Below are positions 35,768 through 48,479 of a stretch of 64,000 nt of DNA, piece after piece. Source of the DNA: Ophiosphaerella korrae (lineage: Eukaryota > Ascomycota > Dothideomycetes > Pleosporales > Phaeosphaeriaceae); assembly GCA_028456385.1 (NCBI GenBank), contig JALNQF010000059.1, positions 1 to 64,000 on the forward strand. Direction: 5' to 3'. Under the pieces are notes generated by a model that made no database searches, was not told where the DNA came from, and saw nothing but the letters and a program-made list of their open reading frames with translations. Made by a program: the position numbers and the translations under genes. The stretch's first letter is position 1. Every line of letters begins with the position of its first letter.

Positions 35768-36617
35768 TAGTACTTAGGTAATACTAGTATATCTATCTCT
35801 TCTGCAAACAAGTAGCTAAACTTCTTGTATTATTCTAAGATCTTAGGAGTTACGCGTTACTCCTCTACTCCTACTTCTTAGCCTAGTACCCTACTAGTAC
35901 TTATAGAGTTACTTATTTTCTCTTAATAAGTTACTATTAAAGCTACTATCTTGTGTAGTGCCTTCTTATCTACTATCGAACGCTACTAATATATAGGCTT
36001 AGATCTACGTGCGTCTTTATAGTTATTAAATAAGAAGTTCTAGTTTTTCTAATTAACTCTAGGATTAAACTCTTATAGCTATAAGAGTCTTAGTATAATA
36101 TCTTTGTTAGCTAAAACTAATACGTCTAGGGTAATCCTTATACTATATCCTTAAATAATAATCTCTATAGTTACTTTATTACTAACTATTAGGTTTCTTA
36201 GTATTAGTTATCTATTCGCAATATAGATTAGATATAGTATCTTTTTTACTTATAGTTTAAGTCCTACTTATTTTACTACTTTAGGTATAATTAGGTTTAT
36301 AAATAACCTTAAATCTACTAATACTTTTATTCTTTCTCTTCCTATCTTTACTAGGAGTTTAATAAGTCTTTTAGCGTTAATAGCGTTATAGCTTCTAGAT
36401 ATATATCTAGTATTAGCTATTTACTTAAAAAAGACTTAATCTTATAATCTTTATTTATCCTTTACTAAAATCCTTATAGTATCTTAATCTCTCTATAGCG
36501 TTTGCACTTTTCTAGCGTATAGGTTTACTAAAATAGGTTAATATATTAGTTGTTTATAAGTATCTTGCTCGTATTTGTATCTTCTTTAGTTATACCTAGA
36601 AAGTACTTAGCTTCCTA
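35768..36617 (-). pseudogene. pro: B2 protease region
   Basis: Colinear with B1 17251-18100. The V-D-L-R-L-F-I-N form of the D-S-G active site is near 36292-36317. Confidence 0.6.
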
Positions 36618-38277
36618 CTTATCCTATAAGTGTCGTTTATATTTATTGTTTATATACTCTTTTTAGTTCTATTTATATCTAGATCTCTTATAAAGGAAAT
36701 ATCTAGATCCTATCTTATTAGAATAGTAGGTAAGGTAGTTGTCGTAGTAATATCCTATCTATAATAGTAGTAGATAGTTTAGGTTACGTAAGTATAGCTA
36801 GTATTATAGTTCTTGTATTAATACTAGATCTATAATAATTAGCGCCTAATTATCGTTTACGTATAATAGTTTATATTATTAGGTCTACCTTACTTTATAT
36901 ATCTAGTGTTCCTCGTCTTACTATTCTTTTACTAAGTAGTAGCTATCTACTAGTCTCTAGATTTCTTTTATAAATTTGTCTTATACTTTAGTATTCTCTT
37001 ACTTTAGCTCTAGTATTCTAGGTGCTATTTCGTATTTAGAGGTCTTAGGCTCTTAGTTTTCTTTCCTATTCTTGTCCTAGGCTATATATACCTACCTTCC
37101 TAGATATAGTATTATCTCGCACCTATACCCTACCCTTCTCTAGTATAGCTAAAGGTATTCTAAGGTATCTATCTTAGCGTACTTTTACTTTAGCTAATAC
37201 CTCTTTACGTAGCTTTACTCTCTTAGTAGTATATTTATAGCTTCTACTTTATTATCTATTATAAGGTTACTTAGCTTTATAGCGATCTTGTAGTAGTTAT
37301 ATCTCTTACTTATATCTTACTACTAGAAGTTTATAGTCTTGTAATCTCTCTTCTCTTAGCTTTCTCTAGAGATTACTTCTTATTCTTCCTCTCTATCTTT
37401 ATCTTACCTCTTAAGTATATTAATTTATCGTATAATCTTATTCTTTACTTAGTAATTCTTTACTAGGTACCCTATTTTACTACACTTATAGTATTTTTAG
37501 CTTTTTACTCCCTTAGAGTTCTTATAGTAATAGTATTCTTCTTTTCTTAAGTTTACGTTATTAATATATATCTCGTCTAGCCTAAAGTGTCTATAGCTAC
37601 TCTAAACTTACTTATTCTTATATTAGTACTCGTACTTAGGTTTATACTTCTTATTATCTATACATAGTACTTTACTATTCTTAGCTTCTACTATATATTT
37701 ATATATATAGTTGTTAACTTAGATTACTTCTTTTATTAGGTCTTCTAATATCTTAATTATAGCTCTACTACGTATTAGCTCGCCTTAAACGTTACTCTTA
37801 AGTCCCTATTAAAATATCCTTATTAATAACTTGTTATTCTATTCTATTTATATCGCGTAGCTTTAGAATTTATTAGTATAGTTTACTACTACCTTATATT
37901 GTTATAGCTACTATATCGCGCACTCTACTACTACTATCTCGTTCGCTAGTAAAAAGGCTTGTTATACTTTATCTTTAAACTTAATCTATTCTTTAAATAT
38001 CTTATTGTAGTTGTTGTTATTATTATTAAGGTACTTCTTAAAGTATAGCGTAACCTATTTCTCTACCTTACCCCTTATATAGGATAATATAAGTATAGCT
38101 CTATCTTTATCTTAAACTTAGTCTACCTTAAAAAAGAGATTAAGTTATAAAATCTATAGCTTAAGCTTATTCTATTCTCTATAGTAGAGGTCTAGCTTAG
38201 CAACCTTAGAAGTAGTAGTATAGGTTACTCCTACACGCTAGTTGTCTATATTTATTAACGTATCGCTTATCTTAAGG
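36618..38277 (-). pseudogene. gag: B2 gag with zinc knuckle
   Basis: Colinear with B1 18101-19760. The zinc knuckle near 37470-37517 is more damaged than in B1 (the retained His codon is also changed). Capsid region to the right, adjoining the 5' LTR. Confidence 0.65.
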
Positions 38278-38287
38278 GTATTTAATA

Positions 38288-38729
38288 TATTAAGTCCTTA
38301 GAACTAGTAAAGGTAATAAGGGCAAGTAGGCTTCTATAAGATAGGTAAGGTTAATAAATAAGTTAGTTACTTAACTTAATTAATAGTTAGCTCTTATTAG
38401 AGTATTATAAAGTATATAAGTATTAATAGGTAGATAAGAATCTAATTAAAGTATTAGTTGTAATACTCTATTAGGATAAAAGGTAAAGAAGAGATTAAAC
38501 ACGATAGTCTATAAAGGTCTATTAACGTTCCTATATACTTACTATCTAGCGTTTATTCCTAAGCACTTACTCTAGAGCGTTCGCTCTAGAGCGCTTATTC
38601 TAGAGCGTTTACTCTAGAGTGTTCGCTCTAGAGCGTTTACTACTAAATAGTTACGTGTTCTACTACGCTGTATTACCTAGCCTAATCGCGTGCGATATAA
38701 TAGCTTACCTACTGCTTAGTATCGTAACA
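38288..38729 (-). repeat. B2 5' LTR (442 bp)
   Basis: Plus strand starts TATTAAGTCC and ends CGTAACA. The least RIP-affected B LTR end seen here. 14-bp array at 38563-38642. Confidence 0.95.
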
Positions 38730-38926
38730 CTATTCTTATACCTATTCTTATACCTATTCCTATACCTATTCCTATACCTATTCCTATACCTATTCCTATA
38801 CCTATTCTTATATCTATTCTTATACCTATCTATTCCTATATCTATTCCTATACCTTATATAATAGTGCGTAAGCTAGCGCTCCTAAAGCTAAAGTTATAA
38901 GTTTAAGTTTTACGTTAGTTACTATT
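38730..38926. repeat. 12-bp tandem array in C1 leader
   Basis: About ten units of CTATTCCTATAC (variants TTATAC, TTATAT) at about 38730-38850, in the 5' leader of C1 between its LTR and gag. The array probably continued left of B2 (TATACCTAT at 31903-31911). The remaining stretch to 38926 holds leader sequence with no recognisable element. The array makes one long frame encoding a Leu/Tyr/Phe repeat, which is not a gene. Confidence 0.85.
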
Positions 38927-39192
38927 TATTATAAGGTTATATACCTAATATAGATTTAGGGCCTAAGAGCTTATTAGTTTTAGAGATCTTAAACTTTATT
39001 AGCTAAACTAACTCTAAATATTATTTACTCTCTTATAAGTTATATCCTATAACCTAAGAGCCTATTAGCTACTCTCTCTTACTTCTCTTCTTTAATAGTT
39101 TACCTCTTTATAAGCTCTTAGTACTTATATTTTCCTAGTAACTACCTACTTCCTTTTTACTATTCTTTTTTTTATAATACTCTACTATAATA
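38927..39192 (-). repeat. C1 5' LTR (about 250-265 bp)
   Basis: Direct copy of 21377-21641. Secure similarity covers 38946-39190. D1 RT sequence resumes immediately to the right. Confidence 0.8.
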
Positions 39193-41418
39193 GTAATAAC
39201 GTTATACTATACTAGCGTACTATCTACTTTATACTAGTAGCACTAAAAAGAGTAGAACTCTTTATAAACCTAAAGAAATATACCTTTATATCTAATAAAG
39301 TATATTTTCTAAGCTTTATTATTATAAAGTATAGTATATATACTAAACTTAAGTATATTAAAACTATTATATAATAGCTAGAGCCTATAAGTATTAAAAA
39401 ACTATAGTTATTTCTAGGTTTTATAAACTTCTACTAAAGATTTATTAAAAAGTATACTTAGAAAATAGTTTTTTTTATAGACTTATTAAAAGAGAAGTAA
39501 GAATTCTATTAGCTTAGTATAGTATAAAAAGCTTTTAAATAACTTAAAGTATACTTTATAAGAATACTTATCTTACGCTACTATAACTTAGCGCTACCTA
39601 TTTACTTAGAGATAGATACGTTAACTTTTACAATCTCTAGGATCTTATCCTAGCTCTACCTAGATAGAAAATAGTATCTAGTTACTTTTACCTCTAGAAA
39701 ACTATAAGAAGTAGAATTAAACTATAAAATATATAATACTAAACTTCTTACTATTATTTATAGTTTTAAATAGTAAAGATACTACTTTAAAAGTATATAG
39801 TATATAATTTAAGTACTTATAGATTATAATAACTTATACTTAATACGTACTAAATATAAGCTAAACCTATACTAAGTACGCTAAGCTATATACTTAAGAG
39901 CTTTTAATTTTAAAGTAAAATACTAGGCTAGTAAGCTAAATCCTATAGATAGCCTCTTAAGGAGATATAACTACAAGTAAGAGAACCTATTACTAGTACG
40001 CTTATTACTTACTTTCTAAGAGAAATTATAACTAGTAAGCTTAGTAACTAAAGTAAAAATAACTAGTAAAGTAAAAAGATCTATAACTAAGCTAAGCTTA
40101 GAAAGTATATATAAGACGTATAGTACTAGAAACTATAGTACTAAAAGAACTCCTACTACTAGCGCTATAGAATATATACTATACGTACTATACTTAATAG
40201 CTAGAGAGTTAGTTAGTAGTAAACTTATATTAGTAGAGTCTAAAGCTTTTTTAATAACTTTATATAAACTATAGTAAAGAGATACCTTTATATAAGTATA
40301 AGTAAAGAGTTTAATAAAGGTTAAAAGTACTTAATATAGTAGTAGAGTATAAGTATAGTACTTAGATAATAAAGAAGTCCTAAGATATAAAAGTAAAGTA
40401 TATATTCTAGAGGAACTTACTATTAAGTAAGAAATTTTACTCTAGTATTATAACTTATATATAGCTAGCTACTTTAGTATATATAGAATACTTAAGCTAA
40501 TTATAAAATACTATTACTAGCTATTAATAAAGTAAGACGTTTAAGAATATATAAAGACTTATATAATATACTAGTAAAGTAAAGTACTAAGGTATAAGTA
40601 GTATAAAGAATTATCTCCTTTACTAATCCTAAGTAATATTTTTAAAGAAGTCTCTCTAGACTTTATTATAGGCTTCCTACCTTTAAAGGATAGCTTAGGG
40701 TATATATATAATACGATACTAGTAATAGTAGACTACTTATCTAAGATAGCTATCTATATCCTAGTACTTAAAAAGTAAGACGTATAATAGTTTATAGAAG
40801 TATACTTTAATAATATTATCTTAAACTATAAGATATAGAAAGGTATTATATTAGACTAAAGGTTAATCTTTACTTTAAAATTTTAGGTAGAAATATACTA
40901 CTAACTATAAGTAAAGTATAAGCTAAGTATAGCTTTCTACCTATAGACTAATAGGTAAACTAAATAATAAAATTAGACTCTAGAATAGTATTTAAAAATC
41001 TTTATAATAGAGAATTAAAATAATTAGGTTACTTTACTAAAAATAGTATAATTTGTATATAATAACTTAATTTATAAAGGAATAAAGATAATACCTTTTT
41101 ACGCTATACTAGGTAAATACCTAATCTTTATATATTTACCTAAAGATAGTAAGCTAGAAGAAGAAGTACTAAATACTATTTAAAGAGTAAAGTATATATA
41201 TAGTATATAAGTAATACTTATAAAGTTTCTATAAAAAGTATAAGTATATTAAGTATAGTACTATAATAATAAATATAAACTAAAAGTTTTTAAAAAAAGA
41301 GAGCTAGTTCTACTAAGTATAAAGAACTTAAGCTTTACTTACTAACTATATAAGAAGCTATTAGATAAGTTTATTAGACTATTTTAAGTATAAGATATAG
41401 TAAGAATATAGGTATACT
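39193..41418 (+). pseudogene. pol: D1 pol: RT end, RNase H and integrase
   Basis: Resumes the D1 frame interrupted at 21376. The RT thumb segment V-E-L-F-I-N-L-K-K lies near 39250-39280. RNase H has P-I-Y-L-E-I-D-T near 39597-39620. The integrase core has S-L-D-F-I near 40651-40665 and a T-N-R-x-T-K-x-x-N-x-T-L-E segment near 40940-40985, equivalent to T-D-G-Q-T-E-R-x-N-Q-T-L-E with Gln as TAA/TAG. Interrupted by A3 at 41419. Confidence 0.8.
41414..41418. repeat. Target site duplication of A3 (ATACT)
   Basis: ATACT is repeated exactly at 55675-55679, framing A3 inside the D1 integrase. Confidence 0.95.
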
Positions 41419-41913
41419 TGTTATAGCTATAACAAGAGAAAGCTAATTTAAACTAATTAGCTTTACTATAGATAATAATAACGTATATAACTTATAAGAT
41501 AATAAACTAGACTAGGAGACTAACTATAATAGAGATACGTAATAAATTTATAATTTATAATCTTAGTAAATACAAAGTACAAAGCTAAGTATATAATAAA
41601 TTTGTAATTTACAATCTTAGTAAATATAAAGTATAAAGCTAAGTACGTAATAAATTTATAATTTACAATCTTAGTAAACACGAAGTATAAAGCTAGTTAA
41701 GAAATCTAGGTATATAGTTAGTAGTAATGCGTATTATTAGGATAGTATTAGTAATTTAATTATTAACTATAAGCGATAATACTAAGATAGTTATAAAACA
41801 TCTTCTATTATTTATAGCTTATTATAGATTATAATATACGCCTTTATTATTACTCTTTAATCTACTAACACCTAATAGGCTATTAGGAAGTTAACCCTAG
41901 TAAGCCTATTATA
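41419..41913 (+). repeat. A3 5' LTR (495 bp)
   Basis: TGTTATAG...CTATTATA. It carries three approximately 53-bp direct repeat units (about 41537-41695) against two in A1, which accounts for the 53-bp length difference. Confidence 0.95.
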
Positions 41914-43773
41914 CCTTACTAATTTAGTTATTAAGAGAAGTAAAGCGTAAGTAGTATATAGTCTAGCTAACACGATAGTAGAAGGTTTAACTAAGAGAGT
42001 AACTAAAGCACCTATAAGTAGTTATAAATTAGATAATATAGTATAGAGAAATATTAAAAACTATATAAATAACTTAATCTCTAAAAAGAAAGATATAAAG
42101 ATAGTAATTAATACTTTAGAAACTTAGAATAAAGAACTCTAAGAGTATACAAAATAGAATAAGGTATAGATTAAAGCTATTATTAAGAGATAAAACTAAA
42201 TAGAACTAATTATATAACGCCTAGAGATAAGCGCAATAAAGAAACTACCTAAGATACCTATCTTTAAGAAATTTAATAGAATAATAAAAAAACTAAGACC
42301 TTTTATTATATTAGTATAACTCTAAATAGATATATAGGTACTATACTTTAATATAGAAGAAAAGAAAGTAATATATATTAGGATATACCTCGAAGAAAAT
42401 ACAATAAGATAGTTTAAACCCTACTAAATAGATTATACAACTTACGCCCTAATAACTTAAAAAGATAAGATAAGAGCTATCTTTAGAAGTTATAAATACT
42501 TTACTAAATAAATAAGAGTAGCGTTTAGAGATATAGATATTACCTAATAAGTAGAAGAAAGGCTTAAAAAGCTTATATAAAGTTAGAGTATCTTAGAATA
42601 TATATTATAGTTTAAATAACTATTATAAAATATAGAATAGAATAAGTTAGCTTTAATATTATAATTTAAATAAGGACTAAACTTAAAAATCTAATATAAA
42701 ATAATCTATATAGAAAAACCTAGGATACTAGAAGCTCTAAAGTAATAGGTAATATAGATTAATAATAATTTTTAAGAATAGAAAAAGAATAAATATAGAG
42801 GCTATATATAAAACTATAATAAAGGAGACTCTATAATCTTTAATACTAATAAGAATAAGAAAAAAAAGAAGAATAAAGACTTTACGTACTTTAACTATAG
42901 TAAGAAAGGCTACTACGTAAAAGACTACTAATTATAAAAGAAAAAAGATATAGTATATTATAAATATAGAAAACTAGGATACTTTATAAAAAACTATAGA
43001 AGTAAGGACTTAAAGAAAGAAATATAGTTAAAAACAACTAAAAAGAAGAAAGAAGTACTATAAGTATAAGCTAAACTCTAGGAGAAAGTAGTTAGGAGTA
43101 AAAAAACATAATATATAATACTCTATTAAACCTTTTATTATAATAATAACTACTATATATATCTTTCTAGTAAATAGGAAGTAGTATAGTTCTTATAGAA
43201 ATAGAGATATAAAGTAGCTATAATAAAAGAAAGTAGAATAAAAGTATAGCTAGAAGAAATAGTATACGTAATAAACTTACTAGTAAAAGATCTAGAAAGA
43301 GAAAAGCCTCTAGTACTATTAATCTAGGCTAAAGAACTAGTACTAGATAAAGAAACTACTATAACTTCCCTTAAAAGACTATAAAAAAGTAAAAGATAAG
43401 TTAGTATAAGAAGTATAAAGTATACCTAGCTAGATATATATAGCTATAATAGCTATATAATAATAGATATAGAGAAATAAAATAAAAAATAGAAATTTAT
43501 TTAAATATACTTAATAGTTATAAGTATAGAAGAAGTATATAAAGACTAGAAAGAATATAATCCTAAAGAAATAAAGTTTATACTATTTTAAGAATAGATA
43601 AAGTAATATATAGTTATAGTAAGAAGAATACTTATATAAAGAGAATAGTAATACCTTATAAAAAAGATATAATAGATTAATAAAGCTTCTATACTAAGAG
43701 TACTAGTAGTATACTATATCTTAATAATAAATATACCTAGAAAAGATAGGTACTAGGAAGGAGATAACAAAAT
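41914..43773 (+). pseudogene. gag: A3 gag and start of linker
   Basis: Colinear with A1 gag. First CCHC knuckle at 42887-42928 and the second about 70 bp later, again with Tyr at Cys/His positions. Capsid segment upstream at about 42230-42500. The linker is cut at 43773 by A4 and continues at 50907. Confidence 0.75.
43769..43773. repeat. Target site duplication of A4 (AAAAT)
   Basis: AAAAT is repeated exactly at 50907-50911. Low complexity alone, but it coincides with both LTR ends. Confidence 0.9.
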
Positions 43774-44269
43774 TGTTACGGCTATAACAAGAGAAAACTA
43801 ATTTAAGCTAATTAGCCCTACTATAGATAACGACAACGCATATAATCTATAGGAGAACGAGTTAGATTAGGAAGCTAACTACAATAGGGACACGTAATAA
43901 ATTCGCAATTCGCGATCTTAGCAAATACAAAGCATAAAGCTAAGTACGTAATAAATTTACAATTTGTAATCTTAGTAAATACGAAGTATAAAGCTAAGCA
44001 CGTAATAGATTCGCGATTTACAATCTTAGCAAACACAAAGTATAAAGCTAGCTAAGAGATATAGGTATATAGTTAGTAGAATGCACATTATTAGGATAGT
44101 ATTAGTAATTCAATCTTTTAACTATAGAACGCTAATATAAGATAGTTGTAAAACATCTTCTATTATTTATAAGTTATTATAGATTATAACCTAAGCTTTT
44201 ACTATTAACTCTTAATCTACTAATACCTTTTAGGTACTAGGAAGTCGACCCTAGTAACACCTTGTAACA
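43774..44269 (+). repeat. A4 5' LTR (496 bp)
   Basis: TGTTACGG...TTGTAACA. Three 53-bp units at about 43886-44050. One of the best preserved family A LTR ends. Confidence 0.95.
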
Positions 44270-45480
44270 CCTTACTAATTTAGTTATTACAAGAAGTAAA
44301 GCGTAAGTAGCGTATAGTCTAGCTAACACGATAGTAGAAAGTTTAACTAAAATAAGTAAAGCCCCTAAGAGTAGTTATAAGTCTAATAGTACTATATAGG
44401 AAATAATTAAGGACTAAATTAACAATCTAATCTTAGATAAAGAAGATATAAAAATAGTAATTAATACTTTAGAAATATAGAATAAAGAACTATAAGATTA
44501 CGTAAAGTAGAATAAAGTATAGATTAAAGCTATTATTAAAGGTTAGAATTAGATAGAACTAATTATATAACGTCTAGCAATAAGTGCAACAAAGAAACTA
44601 CCTAAGATACCTATCCTTAAGAAGTTTAATAGAATAAGGGAGAAACTAAGACTTTTTATTACTTTAGTATAACTCTAGATAGATATACAAGTACTACACT
44701 TTAACATAGAAAAAAAAAAGGTAATATATATTAGGTTACACCTTAAAGAAGACGCGATAAGATAGTATAAACTTTACTAGATAGACTATATAATATACTC
44801 TCTAATAACCTAGAAGGATAAAACTAAAGCTATTTTTAGAAGTTATAAGTACTTTACTAAATAAATAAGAGTAGTATTTAGAGATATAGATATTACCTAA
44901 TAAGCTAAAGAATAGCTAGAGAAGCTTATATAAAGTTAAAGTATTCTAAAGTACGTATTATAGTTTAAATAACTATCTTAGAATATAGAATAAAATAAGT
45001 TAGCTTTAATGTTATAATTTAAGTAAGGACTAAACTCTAAAATCTAATATAAGATAATATATATAGAGAAACTAAGGACACTAGAAGCTCTAAAGTAATA
45101 AGTAATATAAATTAATAATAATCTTTAAGAATAGAAGAAGAATAAATATAGAGGTTATACTTAGAACTATAATAAGGGAGACCCTATAATCCTTAATACT
45201 AATAAGGATAGAAAGAAAAAGAAGAATAAAGACTTTACGTACTTTAACTATAGTAAACTAAGCTACTACGCGAAAGACTACTAATTAAAAAAGAGAAAGG
45301 ATATAGTATATTATAAATATAGGAAACCTAGATACTTTATAAAGGATTGTAAGACTAAGGACCTAAAGAAAGAAACCTAGTTAAAGATAACTAAAAAGAA
45401 GAAAGAAGTACTATAAGTATAGGCTAAACCTTAAGAGAAAGTAGCTAGGAGTAAAGAAATATAATACGTAATACTCTATT
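44270..45480 (+). pseudogene. gag: A4 leader and gag
   Basis: Leader with AAGCGTAAGTAGCG near 44298. gag is colinear with A1. First knuckle at about 45238-45279, second at 45309-45350; the last ligand of the second is still Cys (TGT at 45348-45350), the only knuckle Cys I found unmutated in family A. This supports the reading of Tyr as former Cys in the other copies. Confidence 0.78.
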
Positions 45481-47030
45481 AGACCTTTTATTATAAAGAC
45501 AACTACTATATATATCTTTCTAGTAAATAAAGAGTAAGATACTTTTTATAATAGAGATAGAGAGTAGCTATAATAAAAGAAAGAATAAAAGCTTAGCTAG
45601 AAGAAATAGCCTAAGTAATAAACCTACTAGTAGAAGATCTTAAAGAGGAAGAGCCCCTAGTACTATTAATCTAGGCTAAAGGACTAGTACTAGATAAAGA
45701 GACTACTATAACTACTTCTAAAGGACTATAAAGAAGTAAGAAATAAGTTAGTATAAGAGATATAGAGTATACCTAGCTAATAATATATAGTTATAATAGC
45801 TATATAATAAGTAATATAAAGAAATAAAATAAAGAATAGAAGTTTATTTAGAAATACTTACTAGTTATAAGTATAGAGGAAGCGTACAAAGACTAGAAAG
45901 AACGTAATCCTAAAGAAATAAAGTTTATACTATTTTAAAAATAGATAAAGTAATATATAGTTATAGTAAGAAGAATACTTATAAAAAGAGAATAGTAATA
46001 CTTTATAAAAAAGACGTAATAGATTAATAAAGCTTATATACTAAGAGTACTAGTAGTATACTATATCCTAATAATAGATACACCTAGTAGAAGTAAATAC
46101 TAGGAAGGAGATAATAAAATAATAGATCTAAAACACCTAGTATACTTTAAAGTATTATAGATATTATACCTAGATAAGAATTATATTATATATAGAAACC
46201 CTAAAGTAAATAATAGCGTATAGCCTATAAAGAGAAAAGGCTATAACTATATAAGAGTAATTCTAGTAGAAAATATCTAAGGATAGGAAGTAATCCTAGA
46301 AGATAGATACGTAGTAGTAAGACTAGGCCTAAAACTATCTAAGAAATACGTCTAAGGAGGACTATAGTATAAATATATATATAATAAATATCTAAAATAT
46401 AAAGAATATAAACTTAAAGTAGGCCTATAGCTCTAGAAAGATAGATAATTTATAAAGTTACCTAAGTAAGAAAAACTAGAAGGTATAGGAGGCCTATATA
46501 TTACGAAAATAAGTATATACTAAAGAAAGAAAGTATAATTAATAATTAATAGTAGAGCTATAAGAAACTTTATATTAAAGAAGTTTATAGAAATATAGAG
46601 AATAAGGTATATAATAAAGAAATACTCTTAATAACTAAGTATAATTAAAGGAAAACTATTCTAGGAACTAATATAGTTTAAAACAGCACCTTTAATACTA
46701 AGGTTAAAAAGACTAGAAATTAAGAATATAGTTATAGATATAATAATAATTAATAATAAATAAGATATAATATTAAGTATACTATAGTTATAGATAACTA
46801 ACCTATATATTAATTAGAGAATAGAGAAGATTAACTACTATAGAATAGACACGTTAAAGGCCTATAAGAACACCTATAAAGGAGAATTCCTAGAAGAATA
46901 TAAGAAATAAGAAGAACAGCTTATAGAACCTAAAGATTACTTTCTAGAATATTAACTATAAGACTTAGTAATAGAAATAGAAGAAGGAAAAGACGTAGAG
47001 TAGAGCCTAGTTTATTAAAAAATAGAAGAA
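45481..47030 (+). pseudogene. pro: A4 linker and protease
   Basis: Acidic linker followed by the protease, with its active site as N-S-R-A at about 46545-46560, then N-F-I. Colinear with A1. Confidence 0.7.
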
Positions 47031-48290
47031 GAGTTAAAAATTAAATAAGTATTTATTTAAAACGTAATAAAAAAAGGATAGATAAGAGAATCTAAATCCT
47101 TAGTAGCTTATAGACTTATCTTTATAGACAAGAAAAGAATAAGTAATAAAAGACCTTATATAGACTTTAGAAAAACTAACGTAGTTATAAATAAGAACTA
47201 ATACCCCTTACTAAGAATAGACGTAATATAAGATAAACTATAGAAAGTAATAATCTTTACAAAGTTAGATATCTAGAACGCCTACTACTAAATTAGAATT
47301 AAAGAAGGTAACAAATAGAAAATAGTATTTAGAATATAATAAAGATTATATAAATATTTAGTTATACTATTTAGCTTAATAAATGCACTAGTAGTATTCT
47401 AAGAAAGGATTAATATAGTACTAAGAGAGTACTTAGATATATTTATATTTGTATACTTAGACGACATCCTTATATTCTTAGAAATAGAGGAAGAATATAT
47501 ATAATATATATACAAAGTACTAGAAAAACTAGTAGAAGCTAAAATATTTCTTAAAATAAGAAAATGCGAGTTCTATACAAAAGAAATAGATTTCCTAGGG
47601 TTTATTATAGAACTAGGAAAGATTAAGATTAATCTAGAAAAGATTAAGTTAATTAACGAATAGCTAATACTAAGAAACCTAAAAGAGGTATAACAATTTT
47701 ATAAGCTAGCTAACTTCTATAGAAAGTTAATAGTAAGATAGTCTAAAGATATAGAACTAATAACAAGACTTATAAAAAAAGATACGCTATTTAAATAGAT
47801 AAAAGAATATAACAAGGTATTTAAGAAGATTAAAAAGAAGTTTATAAAAAACCTAGTTATTAGAATATATAACCTAGACCTACTAGCAATAGTAAAGATA
47901 GACGTATCTAACTTAGTCTATAGAATAGCACTAATATAAGAAGACCTAGAGACTAAAAAAGAATACTTAGTTAAGTACTTCTCTAAGAAAATAAAGATAG
48001 TAGAACTTAACTACCTAATTTACAATAAAGAAATACTAGTAATCTATAAAGTATTTAAGTAATAAAGAGTATACTTACAAAGAGTAAAATATTAAATAAA
48101 GGTCTATATAGACTATAAGAATCTTATAAGATTTATAATAAATAAAGAATTATTACAAAACTATATAAAATAGTAAGAATACTTATTAACGTTTAATATA
48201 GAAATTATATATATAAAAGAGAAAAATAATTAGTTTATAGACGCTCTTAGTAGAAGACTAGACTTATAAAAAGAAGTAAGCGCTACTAGT
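47031..48290 (+). pseudogene. pol: A4 RT and RNase H
   Basis: RT with an intact Y-L-D-D at 47453-47464, unlike A1 and A2. A C-E-F segment near 47565 also keeps its Cys. RNase H at about 47880-48270. Still full of TAA/TAG, so non-functional. Confidence 0.85.
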
Positions 48291-48479
48291 ATAGTTCTAG
48301 TTAAGAATAAAGAAAGATACTTAGTCCTAAATATATATAAAATAGCTATAACACTTAAAAAGAAGAGTAGTAAGCTAGATAAATAGATTTAGAAAATAAT
48401 AAAAGAAGTATCTAAAGAAATAAAGAAACTAGAAATCTAAGAAGGATTTATATAAGCCTATAGAAGAATATATATCCTA

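Larger units (their letters stand above)
31912..38729 (-). mobile_element. B2: complete Ty3/gypsy chromodomain retrotransposon
   Basis: A 6818-bp copy, colinear with B1 (add 18517 to B1 coordinates). 442-bp LTRs and an exact 5-bp duplication. Differences from B1 are nearly all C/T and G/A. Inserted in C1. Confidence 0.95.
21377..39192 (-). mobile_element. C1: long Ty3/gypsy retrotransposon, carrying B2
   Basis: Bounded by about 250-bp direct copies. gag-protease-RT-RNase H-integrase lie on the minus strand. Own length without B2 is about 11 kb, longer than A, B and D because about 3.5 kb follows integrase before the 3' LTR. D1 RT sequence is cut by it. I could not resolve a clean target duplication, and the outer edges are uncertain by about 20 bp. 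No chromodomain recognised. Confidence 0.85.

Noticed and set aside
38619..38900. Open frame of 93 codons with a Leu-Tyr-Leu-Phe repeat
   Set aside because: It starts at a GTG in the B2 LTR, crosses the insertion site, and runs through the 12-bp array of C1. It spans two elements, has no ATG, and is open only because the repeat lacks stops.
21377..39192. Assignment of a 5-bp target duplication for C1
   Set aside because: Candidates at the two edges (ATACT, TATAG, GTAAT, TAGTA) do not match even allowing C/T changes, and the LTR edge is ambiguous by about 20 bp.
41414..41440. Inverted TTATAGCTATAA palindrome as a separate regulatory site
   Set aside because: It is the ordinary start of the family A LTR present in all copies.
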